From positions 18,089,170-18,153,169 of the forward strand of contig CM028888.1 in the NCBI GenBank assembly GCA_016801885.1: 64,000 nt of DNA, written 5' to 3'. This DNA is from Toxotes chatareus. Its lineage: Eukaryota; Chordata; Actinopteri; Toxotidae. Shown here one piece after another: positions 13,501 to 25,240 of this stretch; position 1 is the first letter of the stretch, and each line of letters starts with the position of its first letter. The translations under genes were made by a program, and so were the position numbers. The notes below the pieces were generated by a model that saw nothing but the letters and a program-made list of their open reading frames with translations, was not told where the DNA came from and did no database searches.

Positions 13501-14221
13501 AATACTCCTGCAGCATGTGCTACTGACCGGTTGTCGCAGTTTAAGCTGTCGATCTTCTGACACAACATTTTAACAAAAGGATGTGATTACCGTTCTCATT
13601 TGTCCCTCACCTTATTAATGATACCGTTCACACTGTGAGCTAATGTGAGCTGTTAACTCGTGTGGGGTCTGCTGCCGGTGATTTGCAGGGGGTTAGCAAA
13701 CTGCTTCGTTATATCGAGGCACGGACAAGGGCTACACGGGCAGGAAAACCTTCCTGCAGCAGCTGTGACAAATTTAAGTCCTACACGTTAGCTTAATAGT
13801 TAGCTAACCTTGTCGAGTACAACCATAAATTAGCCACTGCCGCACACAAATGACCAAACAGTTAACCTAGCTAAGTTAGCACTTCTTATAATTTAAAGTT
13901 TAGCTACTTAACTACACGGGAGACTAGCGTGGTTAAAATGTCTTGTGCTGGGAAACATGATTGAGCTCAATCACACAATATCAATAACAACAGCTACAAC
14001 ACATCACTACCGGATTGACGCTAAGCTAACACGCTAGCTAGCTGCTTGACATTAGCAAACACTGAAGTCTCATTGTAAAGAGGTGGCTACAATAACCTCC
14101 AAATAAATACTGTAACAAGGCTTAAAATTAAAGTAACTCAGAGAGTTACGTCGGAATTATTCAATTATTTCTGTCTGAAAATAATAATTAAGAAGAGTTG
14201 CTGGACACTCACTTTCTCCAT
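7588..14221 (-). CDS. stip1: Stress-induced phosphoprotein 1 (Hop, Hsp70-Hsp90 organizing protein), complete
   Basis: This cytosolic co-chaperone bridges Hsp70 and Hsp90. Coding exons in transcript order are 14221-14213 (only M-E-K), 11680-11471, 11373-11232, 10874-10733, 10495-10330, 10216-10090, 9905-9803, 9377-9257, 9096-9000, 8902-8778, 8659-8623, 8521-8418, 7952-7780 and 7660-7588. Phases all join, giving 1,629 nt and 542 residues against 543 in human STIP1. TPR1 spans about residues 4-105, with the carboxylate-clamp residues K8, N12, N43, K73 and R77 all present. DP1 follows (about 130-170), then an acidic/proline-rich linker (EEEEEPTPPPPPKPK, about 190-223). TPR2A starts near 224 with K228, N232 and N263 and the AKALARIGN block. 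TPR2B and the C-terminal DP2 (NPVIAQKIQKLIDVGLIAIR) complete it. The first intron is 2.5 kb. Nothing appears broken. Confidence 0.98.
9537..9562. repeat. (AAAT)n microsatellite in stip1 intron 7
   Basis: About six AAAT units, preceded by an A-tract; AT-rich short repeat with no other structure. Confidence 0.95.
12000..12078 (+). mobile_element. Degraded tRNA-like repeat fragment in stip1 intron 1
   Basis: The string GCTCAGTGGTTAGC, then CACAGCAAGAAGTTCAAACC, resembles a widespread teleost repeat with tRNA-like A-box and B-box spacing. Only the core remains; no poly(A) tail or target-site duplication is visible. Recognition is from family memory, not a database search. Confidence 0.45.
12708..12745. 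repeat. Short perfect inverted repeat in stip1 intron 1
   Basis: The arms CCCTCTTGGTACTCC (12708-12722) and its exact reverse complement (12731-12745) flank an 8-base spacer and could form a stable hairpin. The preceding 16 bases, 12703-12718, also occur identically in stip1 exon 3 (11295-11310). An A-tract of about 16 bases follows at 12751. No family recognised. Confidence 0.85.
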
Positions 14222-14366
14222 GTTGCAAGCATGAGGTTCCTTCCAGAAACTACTGCGGACTAGCGCCTCCCCCCTGAACAACATGCAAGTTGCCAGTTTG
14301 AGACCAAGAAATTCCGTAATCAACGTTCAGATTTACGTTTCACCAGAAAGGGTAATCTGAGGGACA

Positions 14367-14374
14367 ATATATAG
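14367..14374 (-). promoter_or_regulatory. TATA-like box of stip1
   Basis: On the minus strand the sequence reads CTATATATT, about 150 bases upstream of the stip1 ATG and just downstream of the heat-shock element. That spacing would place transcription initiation near 14335-14345, with a 5' UTR of roughly 120 bases. Confidence 0.55.
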
Positions 14375-14384
14375 CCCCACAGCT

Positions 14385-14397
14385 GAAACTTCCAGAA
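14385..14397. promoter_or_regulatory. Three-unit heat-shock element upstream of stip1
   Basis: The sequence GAAacTTCcaGAA is a perfectly phased trimer of alternating nGAAn units (14385-14387, 14390-14392, 14395-14397), the binding pattern of trimeric HSF1. It lies 164 bases upstream of the stip1 ATG and about 10 bases upstream of a TATA-like box. stip1 is a known stress-induced gene, so context and motif agree. A two-unit TTCcaGAA site also occurs at 14241-14248, between the box and the ATG. Confidence 0.8.
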
Positions 14398-14795
14398 GAT
14401 GAAGGAAAAAAACAAGAATGTGTTACACAAGATGCGCTAATGCTCTTCGAGATGCACAGAGGTACATGGGGACACATGAGGGAGGCAGCTGGGTCCAAGA
14501 CTGGAAGTGAGGAGGCTTGGAGCTAATCACTACTCTGTAGGGCCTAAACACAAATAATCTCTTGATAAATCAGTGAGTAAATCCTACAGTTTGTTTAATG
14601 TTTGAGCTTTTATATGAACTAATTAAGTCATATGATGCCATCACATGCTGTTTTAATTTATCAATACTCATGATTAATATGCCATATTTTTATGACATTA
14701 CATTTTCTTTAAATGATGTACTGAAGGGCACTTTTATAAATGAGGTGCTTGTGGCCTGTGAGGACAAGAAGCCATGTGTGTCAGGTAAAGGTAAA

Positions 14796-14846
14796 TAGTA
14801 ATATTATGGATGTGATATTATGGATATCACATCCATAATATTACTA
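14796..14846. repeat. Long perfect hairpin (22-bp arms, 7-bp loop)
   Basis: Bases 14796-14817 and 14825-14846 are exact reverse complements around the loop TTATGGA. The stem is AT-rich, starting TAGTAATATTATGG. It lies between the divergent stip1 and spata22 genes. It may be a very recent or slippage-made palindrome, or a remnant of a miniature element; no flanking target duplication was identified. Confidence 0.95.
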
Positions 14847-16093
14847 AAAATAGTAATTACAACAATAATTTGTAAGATGATAACACATGATCATATTGTC
14901 ACTATAACTGCATAGATAGTTCACATTTGATGATACTGAATCATTGTCTAGCCCCTTGTTTTGTCTTAAGTGTAAGTAAGTGTTGTTAAGTTCACCTTTT
15001 TTTTGAATGTGGAGAATTAAACAAACTATTATCTTGTTGTGTAATATTTTATGTTTTTATTTGTTATATATGTCATTTTATGTCACATTTGTTTTGATCT
15101 GAAACACTGAATCTAAACCCATAAAACAGTTTGAGAACCACTGTTTCAATTTAATTAGGATGAATAACAATTCTACATTAATGTTTTTCTCCTTATTATA
15201 TCTTAAGAGTCATACAAGGTTCTAGATGTATGTTTTGTTTTGTTTTTTATTGCTACATAGCCACCGTTGGCATTAACAGCTGTTTACCAGTCTAGGAGAA
15301 ACGTTGCGAGTCCAGCACCAGACTTCATTCTGAGAATCTGTGGTCTCAGCATTTAACTATGAGGGGTGATGAGGGGGCTATCTGCAATGAGCTCCCAAAA
15401 TCTTACAACAGCACCATCTACTGTGATGCATAGGAACTATCTTTAATTGATTAATTGACAGATAAAGTAAAAATAAGAATTCTTCCCCAATTGGCCTGTG
15501 TACACTGCACATTATAACACTACTCTGCGCTGTAACTAAGACCTCCGAGCTAACTACAGGAACGTGAAGGCAACATCCGTTACTTCTGGCACGAGGCGCT
15601 TTCCAAGGTGCTGCACTGAAAGGACATGTCCTCCTTTGCTGAAACTTTTGCTAACTGACACGGACACGGAAGCGCTAGTAACTAATTACAATGTTAATAG
15701 AAAAAATATTGGTTCAGTATTGATTGTTTAACCAGAAATTACCACCGGTAGCTGTGCATTACAGCTGTAACGTTAGGGCAGCCTCTAGGTACCTAACTAG
15801 CTAGATAACCTACCCTAAAGTTTAGTTTTTTGGCTAACTAACCTAGCTAGTTAAATTAAGACTTGTTGCTAAACTGATAGTACACCAAAGCAATATAATC
15901 AGCTGGTTTGACAGGTTAAGTCTTTACAACTGATGTAACCTATCACTTTTTCACTTCTTTGGAACCAAGTGAGTGACCAACACTAACCTGAGCATCACTT
16001 TTAAGGTCTTTTTCCCTTTTTTGTCTGAAGCTTTTCTCTTCATAACTAATACGAACTGTTAGCTGGATGAGCTGCTTTTTCTAAGAAACCACA

Positions 16094-18697
16094 ATGAGGA
16101 GACAGGAAAACCAGCCTTCGAGGCCAACAGCAGGTTTGTAAAAGACTGTATTCATTTACTCCTGCTAATGGGTTGCTTTGCTTCATGCCAGCTTCACTTA
16201 GTGTCTTGTGGAAAAGATAATAAAATGGACGGTGGCATGTTTTAGATATTTTTACATATATGAGTGTGTGTGTGTGTGTGTGTGTAGTAATTTGTGTGTA
16301 ATGTGTTGTATATGTTCAGTTGTGTTTCCTCTGATGTCTCCATCAGGCTGCCTCTCTGTGCCGCTCTTTAACCAGAAGAAAAGAAGCAGAGTTCCTTTGA
16401 CGTCTGCTCCGTCTGTCAATGAATTCTTTTCCCACAGTGAATACATGGAAAGCACCAGCGCAGCTACATCTCTCAGCACACCAGGTGAAGCATTCAGTCA
16501 TACTCTGTATGTGTTTACTTTATTTCAGGCACTGGGTGGCAGTATACCCACAGAAAAATGTAAATGGATTTTAAAGAACAACCGATCAATATCTGGCCAT
16601 GTTTGAGATATTTGTGTTATTTATATGTACCGTATTTTTCCACCATTGTTATAAATGACACACAACAGCGTGACTTATACAGGGCATCTAAATATCTTCT
16701 AAAATTCAACATCTTGCTGTTGAATGTTTTAATGTCTGACGGCTCAAAATCCCAATCTCCTGATAAATTTCACCATTTTGCATAAAACAAAGGGCAGTAA
16801 TGTAAATTTTCTCCCTATGAATTGAGATAACCATTCCCAGCTTCAGACACTGGAAGCTACAATAATATTTTCTTGTACTTTTCCTCAGGTACTTATGGGT
16901 GCTACCAGGCCTCAGGCCCGTCTTCCGGTGCTTCACAAAGTCACCAGTGGAACAGACAGAGTGTCCCACAGTCTGCTCAGCCACAGCAGTATGACAGCAG
17001 CAGACCTGCTCCCGGACCTGCCCCTACAAAAAAAGCCTATGCACCTATGCCACATCCATACAAAGTTGGAAGCACAAAGTATGTTTTATTGACCCTTATT
17101 ATGGTAGTCAGGTGTTTGACCCATTTGTTATAATGCAGTGATAATGAAAAATGGCATAAAATCTAAAATGTCAGACCCCAAAGCTGTTTAAGTTGAACAG
17201 GTTTTTGGTTTTTTTGATATAGACGATAAATAAAAACACGGGTAACCATCCAGCAACAGACAGCAAAGAAATACATATGTTGTCATCTCAAACGTTTAGA
17301 ACAACAGTGTGACATGTGACTGGTGTGTGTTGGCTTTTAAGTTTATATCCCAGTATGTGAAAACGAAAGGTTTATTTTTATTTCAGCTCTAAGACGGGAC
17401 AGCCCAGTTACCCAGTCAGACAACAGGTTTCCAGCTCCAGCGTTACTTCCAGACAGAACAAATATCAAGCTCCTTCCAACAGTGAGAGTTCACAAAGCGA
17501 GCTAACACCCCGTACTGGGTTCTCTCAGATGGGTCAGCAGCTACCTTACAGACCGCCCAATCCCACACATCACTATCCCCAGCAGTCTAGACCTCTGCCT
17601 CCCCCTGTCCCACCTCCCAGCAGGCCCACTGCTCGTGCAGTGCAGCCACTAAACAATTCCTGGAAATTTACTAATAGCTTTGGGCCACAGACGTCGCCCT
17701 CTTTGGGCAAAAGGAGCTCAAATCAACTTCAGAGTGCACGACCAACTCAAACTCAGGTAGAAATAGATATGGAAAATACAATATATGATAATATACAAAG
17801 ACTTTACCATTTGTGTTTCATGATATTGTTATTGACCAGTGTAACATTTTTATTTGTGTTCAGCAGGAAACATTTCCAGTGAAGCCAGCCATTGATAACT
17901 CACTGAGGATCCTGACTGCAGTTATTGGTGGCATGAGACACTGGAGCCAGTTTAAAGACAAAGTCCCCTACTTATTTGAGATATTTGGTCAGTTGAACAG
18001 GAGTTGCTGCTGTTTCTGTTATGTGCTCTTTAGCATTTTTAAACATGATTAATCTGACAGGCTGTACTTTTCCCCCAGCTACTCTAGACTCTGCGGTTAC
18101 ACTGGGTCGCCATGGAGCCAAGACCTTCCTCATGAGAGACGGGAAGGAGGCTGTGCAGTGTGTCTTCTATGAAAATGTGAGGGAAAAAAGCCTCCGGAAA
18201 CATTCCAATGAATGTCTCCTGAGTTTATTAGAGGACAGTGTCAGTTTGCTCACATTAAGTTACTCTGACTCTCCTCAGTCTCAGTCAGATAAAATAATGA
18301 CTCTATTATTAGATGTGATGGATTATACATGTTCAGTATAGTGATTTGTATATTAACCGTACAAGTTAACCTATTAATAAACTCAAAAATCTGGAAGAAC
18401 TGCTTAACACTGGTATTTTAGAAGTAGTGAAAGTATAGACAATACAATAAATAGCACTGCAGTCTTATTAGAGTTAATCTTCATTTCTGGCCTCTTGTCC
18501 AAAAGGAGCAAGAACTGCCCCGTCTCATCCGTGGTCAAGTTCATCGCTGTGTGGGTAACTATGACCGCAGCAGAGATATCCTCACGTGTGTGTCCGTCAG
18601 GCCTGGCCTGCCCTCAGAGATGAGGAATGCCCACGAGGCTGTCAAAGCATCCGATGCAGAAATGAGGGCGCTGGTCAAATCAGTCAGTGAAGTCTGA
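16094..18697 (+). CDS. spata22: Spermatogenesis-associated protein 22, complete
   Basis: This meiotic recombination factor pairs with MEIOB and, with RPA, stabilises strand-invasion intermediates in the germline. Exons are 16094-16133, 16347-16484, 16889-17078, 17387-17756, 17864-17987, 18079-18176 and 18506-18697. All junctions are GT/AG and in phase, for 1,152 nt and 383 residues (human about 363). The conserved N-terminal motif PTAGCLSVPLFNQKKR starts near residue 11. The middle (about 30-240) is low-complexity, rich in Ser/Gln/Pro, including PLPPPVPPPSRP near 190. The conserved C-terminal domain starts in exon 5 and contains LDSAVTLGRHGAKTFLMRDGK, CVFYE and LPRLIRGQVHRCVGNYDRS, the region expected to hold the MEIOB contact. 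The ATG is supported by matching the family N-terminus. The exon 5 acceptor is a CAGCAG tandem, so Gln247 may be optional. Confidence 0.94.
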
Positions 18698-21377
18698 GCG
18701 TGAGTACTTATCTTCAGCTGCATAAGACTGATAAGAAGAGAGGATACCAGTATTTGATGAAGGTTCATGAGAGCCAAGCTTATTGCTATATATTCATACA
18801 TAACTGTTGTTATAGGTAGAAGTCCTAGTGGTTTTAAAAAGCCTGTTTGAGGCAGTTGTTTATGTTTTTGACCTGTAATGGTTGACTTTGCCATTAGTTT
18901 GTTGTATACAAACAAAATGCACTTGTACTTGAACAGTTGACTTTACTTACATGTTCTGGCACAAATGTTTTTGTATTTATTCGTGAAACAATTATACATA
19001 AAGAGTTGTTTAATTTAACCAAATCTTTAATGGAAAGTAAAGCTTCTCTTTTTGTATGTTCTGAAATGTTTTTATTACAAAGAAAATTCACAGAACAGCA
19101 AACATTGTTTAGAGGTTAAGTCAGGTAAAGCAAACACGATGAGGTAATATCTCAAAATATATCTTTGAAAAACGGGGCAGTTAAGAATAACATGTGATAT
19201 CAAGTACAGTTAGTTTATTTACAGTCCAACATCACAATGGAAAAAACAATAATCTACTCTACCAAAACAGTTTCACCAGTGCTGAGACTTTACACACAAT
19301 GGTTCAACAAAGAGGGGAACAAGTCCAGTGCAGTCATGCCAGTCATTCCCACAGTCAAGCACAGTATGAGGTCCGATACAATACCAACACTTCTCTCCTG
19401 ACCTTCTCTCAAATATGGCAACATAATCACAGTAATTTACTAAATGTCAGGATATGTCATTATGGGAACCCAAATTTTGGGAATATTTAAAGTTTAATCC
19501 ATTATCAGACTCCAACCCATTATTGAACACTAATACGCACACAAACACCCACTAGAAAAGGGAGTCCAGCTTGATGAAATTGGCAGTGTACAGGGACAGT
19601 AAGCGGTGAAGTAGTCCTTGGAACATGACAGGAACGGTGCCAGCGCTCAAAAAGAAGTGGGTTGACGAAAACACACCAACACATTTCCTTATTCGAGGAG
19701 CGAATTATTTTAAGCCACGTTTTGCACATAATGTGAGTAATGTGTCAGCTCAGCACAGATAACAAAAGGCGAAGTTCAGTTTGTACAGCTCCTTTCTCTA
19801 CCACTCAAACTCTAAATCACGTAAGACAAGGATGCCAGGAATTAATCTGTTAGCTGCATGTCACAACCTTTTCATATAAGCGATTCAAGTGATTTAACTC
19901 TTCTAGATAATTGGCAAAAAAAATATCTCAGGGTATAATTGAACACAAGTGCGATGCTTTCCTTTTTTTTTTTTCCATCTCTCTGCCAATTCCTCCAAGG
20001 ATTAGAAGACATCTTTTTTTATTTCCTCCAGAACATTTTCTCAAGATCATACTGTATCAAGTACCCATGAAACACTTTACCACTGAGAGGAAAAAATATA
20101 ATAGGAAAAAGGAAAACTAAGAAATCACTTCACACAACAGGATCCACAGCAGAAAAAGATGATAACCTGATAATTGTATTAAACACTTGTCTTGGTTATG
20201 TTAAAAGGCACAAGTTGGTCAGATCACATTTAAAATCTAGATCAATTGTTCTACCATTAACAAAGCCCATCTTATCATGCATTTTTGACAAAAATTCCCA
20301 CATCTCCCTGCCTTTTGCAATCTTTTTTTTTCCTGAATTAGAGTGTTTAGTATTGTGTGTTGCAGACAGAAACAAAAATGGTTCATGTTTGACAAGCGGA
20401 GTTACATTACACAAACAATTCTAGGGAAAAGGTTAACAAAAGGATGCAGTATCCCAACATAATTTTTTTGACAACACTGCTCTGAAACCACTACATACTA
20501 TTATGATTCACTCCCTTGTCATGAGAAGGGATTTCCATTTATCCTCTCGGCAGGTCAGATGTCCCTTCTTTATGACAGTTAGTGAAAGCACTGTCGTTGA
20601 AAGTTAAAAGCGATTCACGGCCTGATCACAGGACTGGGAGACAGAAAACGTCTGTAGAGCAAAAATCCTTCGAAGTGTCAGAGCTCTTTTTTCAATTTTG
20701 CTGTTTTCAAACCTCAAACATCAGCTCTGTTAAATCCAGACCGTATGAACAGTCCAAATGCCAAGATGCATTTCGACCATTAAAAGTGTCTCTCACTTTG
20801 ACTCAAACGTTCTTTACAACCTTCGTACTGAAACGTTATTTGACTGGTCGAGCCACGCTGCCACACAGTCTCATACTCTCACTGTCTTTATGCAGACAAC
20901 TTCCAGTCTGTTTTGGAATGTGGTGTACTGTAGGCTGACTTGTTTCCACAAAAGAAAGGAGGGAAAAAAACACTTACACTTTAAGCAAGTATGTTATGTT
21001 TATGGAAATGTTCTCAAATTTGCGTGAAATGGGGTTATTACCCTTTGCATCCCGTGACTTCTCCCCAGAGCTGACATGAAGAAAACAGATAAGTCAAACT
21101 GTGGAAATCTGTACATCTGACGGTAAAAATTATAACCACAGAGTTTTACTGTAACATAAAACATTACTTTTAAATGAATTGAATTGGAACTAATTACATA
21201 ATGATGTAGGAAGACAGTGTTAGTTGTTGAGGGTCAGCTTCAGTTAGCACTGGGTGGGGCTTCTTCCTAAACAGCATCGCCTTTAAAAATAGGATGCAAG
21301 GTGTCTCTCCATGACATCAAGCCCAGGTTAGAGAGGCTGGTCATTAGAGGAAAAAAACAAGACTTCATTTCAATGCA
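18698..21377. other. Interval between spata22 stop and the LHFPL-family terminal exon
   Basis: No coding exon found. The two genes converge, so both 3' UTRs should lie here. I see no clear AATAAA for spata22 within several hundred bases of its stop. Minus-strand AATAAA candidates for the opposing gene lie at 20018-20023 and 19214-19219, which would give a 1.4-2.2 kb 3' UTR. The sequence is otherwise AT-rich and unremarkable. Confidence 0.5.
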
Positions 21378-21604
21378 CTATAACAGCGTGGGCAGAGGGG
21401 TGGGGGACAGCTGCTCCTTCGGTGCATATTTGGCAAAAAAGGGCAAGAAGACAGTGAGCATGACTCCGACAATAGCCAGCATGTAGCCCCAGCCGATCTG
21501 GCACTCGCCAGCGTAGTAGATGTCGGAGTCCCCGCAGAAGGATCTGACCAGAGAGGAGTTTAGGCCGAAGGGGTAGACCAGCAGTCCGGCAGCCATGATG
21601 AACA
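21378..21604 (-). CDS. lhfpl7: LHFPL-family tetraspan membrane protein, last coding exon (LHFPL7/TMEM211-like, partial)
   Basis: This exon has an AG acceptor at 21605-21606, two bases completing a split codon, then 75 open codons ending in TAG (21378-21380). It encodes the end of a third membrane segment (IMAAGLLVYPFGL), a loop with a Cys pair (SFCGDSD and YYAGECQIGW), a fourth membrane segment (GYMLAIVGVMLTVFLPFFA) and a short tail, KYAPKEQLSPTPLPTLL. The YP.G, C..., G.C..GW pattern is the LHFPL signature. YYxGxCxxGWGYMxAI with GLLxxPxGL is, from memory, closest to LHFPL7 (TMEM211) and less like LHFPL2 or LHFPL6. Function of LHFPL7 is poorly known; relatives LHFPL4/5 are receptor or channel partners. 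Exons for the first two and a half membrane segments were not found to the right. The symbol is tentative. Confidence 0.72.
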
Positions 21605-24600
21605 CTGCAGAGAAGATACAAGAAATTAGACGGTGTACAGTATTTTCATTTAGGCTGTTGGGGAAAGGAAGTGAAGTTTATTCTCTCACAGACTCTCATA
21701 GTTTTAAGGTAAAATTGTATTTATACTAAAATACAAACTCTTAAAAAGCTCACTTTTTTCTTGTAGTTGTTCAGATAGTTTTGGTATTATTTATCCGGTT
21801 TTTGTATATTTGTTTTTGCCTACACAACAGTACAGTGGATGAATAGAATTCCATGGTGCTCATTAAAAGAAAAAGTGTCCTTGTCACTGTAAACACTTTT
21901 AATTGGAAGTTTGTTTGAAGAAATAAAAACTGTTGACCATGAAAGAATCTAAAACCATCTGCACAGCTAGATATTGTTTGATGTGAGAAAATGTGTTTTT
22001 TTTTTTTTTTTTGTATTTTTGTTTTTGTTTTTAACCTCCTACTTGCTAGATGTGTAGTCCATACTGAAATGCCAGCTCAGAGCCACTTGGTGGTAGTAGA
22101 GGTTTTGCAGAGAAACAGTCTGACTCAAAGTCAAGTGTGTAATTTAGATACTTCATCTCTGCTGAAGTACCTCCATTTTCACTGAGACTTGTGATTTGTT
22201 GGCTTGTGTTATATATAGAAAAATAAATCACGACCTAGACAGTTTTATAAGTCCAGTAGTGGCAGAACAGAGCTTTTAATGTATTGAACAACAAAACCAC
22301 AGATGACCTGTAATTGACAGAACCTTCTAATGCGAAGTGATTCATGTCTCTTTATGTCCATTTGCACACTCCTCGTTTCAAAACGTCAGAGCCTTTGGAA
22401 AAAGAAGCTCGACCTGAACTTGGCATTGGCTTTCTCAGACACTTTGCTCAGCGCCCATTCAGCCAGAGAGAGGCTCACTTTTACAGATTGAGTCAAGTCT
22501 CCCAGCCTGTGCTGCCAAGCAGTTATCGACCACGCTACAGGGTCATTGCTGCTCTTTATTTATTCTGAGTGTCGGCTGGATTTCCATGACAATGCCAGGT
22601 GTCGCAGTTGTTTTAAGCTTTGGAGAGCTGGGGTTGCTGGAAAAGCTTGAACTTGTGCTAGTGAGTAGTTATTATGCTACACTGATTTCAGGAGATGGTG
22701 GTTTTCCTGCTTTCAAAGCTTGATGGTCAGTGGGAAACAGTGCTCATATGAGAGCTACAACACAATAGCTGAATGAGCATCAAATCGATGGTTTGTGTGG
22801 GTAGTGAAGGACTGTGCTAGAGGTAGGAAGCTTTCACTGGTGTTCTCTTTGCACGCTGAGGGCTTTGGGAATGACTGTTAGGTAGAGAAAAGCAGAGAGA
22901 TGGGATGAAAACACAAAGAAAGCTGTGTGAATGGGTCCAGGAGAGGTATCTCTTTGAATGCAGTTTGTCAAGCCTGTTGTAGTGTCTCTCTGTGGAGTTC
23001 ACTGAGGGTCTGCATCTCAGCCCTGTACCCATCCCACCCAGCTCTCAAAGTGGCCCCATGTTTTATCTGCAGGGGCCCGGTGCCTCAGAGCTCACTGCCT
23101 AATGACACTTTAATGACCTTCTTTATCAAACTATCCTTGGCTTTTGTGGAAGAAACACAAAGACACGGGCACACGCTCACAACCTTAGGCCACTTCCCTC
23201 CTCCACTGAAACACTGCGTTTAAAGTAAACTTGGACACAAACCTGGAATGTATAAATGATGAACAACACAGCATAACCCCCAAATACAGGAATACAGGAC
23301 TGTAATCCAGGCAGCAGTCTCTATCAAGTGTCAGGTGAGCAGGGTGAAGGCTGGATTTTATCACTCAGACCAGGAGGGTATACAGGGCGGTTGTCTGGAT
23401 CAGATAAGCTGCAGCTCGAGCTGACTGGATCTTGGAAAGCATTTAATGAGAGGTGAACTGTCGAAAAACTGTAAAATCTGCCTCTTATTAGAGTCTAACT
23501 CAAAATGGATCAGTTTTATCCTTCAAATACAAGGAGGATCAAACCAAACCACAGTCTATTTACATGTTTTAAAGGGGTACTTGATCGATTTTGCACACCC
23601 AAAGTCTGTTTACAGGCATCAGCGAGCATCCGAGACAGAAGATGTATAAATCCTTTTGTGGATGCAGAAAGAACTGGGCTGTCTGATAAACTGCCTCAAG
23701 TCAGTCGAGTCAGTGTCCATTGGTGCTGAGGACGACAAGTTTGAAAATAAAAAAATTTGGAGGCTTGGAGTTGGAAAGAAGTGAGCTTACCAGACTCCTG
23801 TAGCCCACCTCTCATCTCTGCTCGAGGCTGCATTAGCCACTACAAGCATAACACACCTGAATCTCTGACCAAGCTCTCAGCAGGCAAGTTGCATTGTGGG
23901 TAACGTAGACCCTAGGAAAAAAGAGTGTGTGGAATACAAAAGATGTTCTGGTTCTGCAGCTCCTTTTACTGACAATGTTATAGGAATACAGTGGCAAATC
24001 TGTGGAGTACTCTTTTCATGACCTAAAGTCCAACTGCACGTACTGTATACAGCATGAAACTGGATTCTAGTTTCCACAGCAGGGTGGACGGGCTTAATTC
24101 CAACAGGATCTTACATGGCTCGCTGGTCTAATCCTATGAGGAATGGACAGTGTGATGAAAGAGGCTGACATGACACCAAAGTGTCATGCAGAGAGACAGA
24201 GGCCTGAAAGCGTTCCTTACTTGTGCAGCCGGGAGAGCAATGTGCACATCTCCTTCTTAATTTGGAAAACTGAATGCCTCTGTGTTGCTGATATCAGTGG
24301 GTAAAATAATAAAGAGGTGGCCAAGCAGAGTTAGTCAGCAGGGAAAGGCTGCTTCAAACAAGGACGTGTTAAGGTCACTGTTGGGAGACAGGTACAGCCC
24401 TGGTCCACTCGGACAGACTTGAATTTCTCATTTAAAGGCAGTTACAGGGGTTTTAAAGAGCTGTCCACACAGTAGCCACCAGGCAGTAAAAAGCCACCAG
24501 TAATTCCATCATTTACTTCCTAATAGACCCAAGTAGCAGACAGTTTACTAACCTCTCAACCTCCAATCAGCTGTCTGCATTTGTAAGAACTCGGGGAGAC

Positions 24601-25168
24601 AGGGAGGAAAGTTTAGCTGAGCCAGACCTTTCACCACAGAGACAAATACAAGTGAAGAGGTTTGGAGAGAGTGTGTCAGCCCCAGTCAGAAGAGTGATGC
24701 TGGGCACATGTGGCAAAACAGAGGTATCTGAGATATTTAAATCCTCTCACCATTAATGGTTCTTTTTCAGTCTTGTTTGTTGTCGTATTTCAACCTAAGT
24801 GAGACATGAATCTAAACGTGCTTATAAGGAGCTGCTGCATTTCTGGCAAAAAAGCTGCTCTGCCTTATTTTGAGTTTCTTCAATTCATTTTTCCATTCAT
24901 AATTTTGTCCTTTAATATGCTTTGAGTCAACCTTGATTAATGTCCTTGGATTTCACAGTGTATTTCTTAAAACTGATGACTTGTTTGAACACATGCTCCA
25001 GCGGCTTTGAAGTGCACACAGACTTCAGACTGAGGGAGGAAAATATTGATTTAGAAAGACAAAACAGTGAGTTTTCATAGGTAGCTGCAAGGCTGTGGAG
25101 GCCTTTATCTACACTAATGGAGAGCAAATACCTTCATATGCTTGCTTCTCTCTGTTTCTGTAAAGGTC

Positions 25169-25170
<2 letters not shown>

Positions 25171-25214
<44 letters not shown>

Positions 25215-25240
25215 CGTGCGTGCGTGCATGTGTGTGTGTA
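25171..25240. repeat. (TG)n / (TGCG)n compound microsatellite
   Basis: About 35 bases of pure TG run into a CG-containing alternating stretch (GCGCGCGTGCGTGCGTGCGTGC) and back to TG. The alternating purine-pyrimidine composition with GC steps favours left-handed DNA. Confidence 0.97.

Larger units (their letters stand above)
14222..16093. other. Intergenic interval between stip1 and spata22 (divergent genes)
   Basis: Besides the stip1 promoter near 14340-14400, this 1.9 kb holds a long perfect hairpin (14796-14846), AT-rich sequence to about 15500, and a moderately CpG-containing stretch from about 15530 to 15880 with GTTAGC/CTAGCTAG motifs like those at the other two promoters. The latter probably includes the spata22 promoter or 5' UTR. 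No coding exon found. Confidence 0.55.

Noticed and set aside
13293..13568. ORF of 91 codons in stip1 intron 1 as a possible alternative first exon
   Set aside because: The family start M-E-K at 14221 joins in phase to exon 2 and restores clamp residues K8 and N12; no homology supports the intronic frame.
21378..21604. Assignment of the terminal exon to LHFPL3/4/5 or LHFPL6
   Set aside because: Those members read YPDGWDS or YPLGWDS with different tails; the YYAGECQIGWGYMLAI string fits LHFPL7/TMEM211 better.
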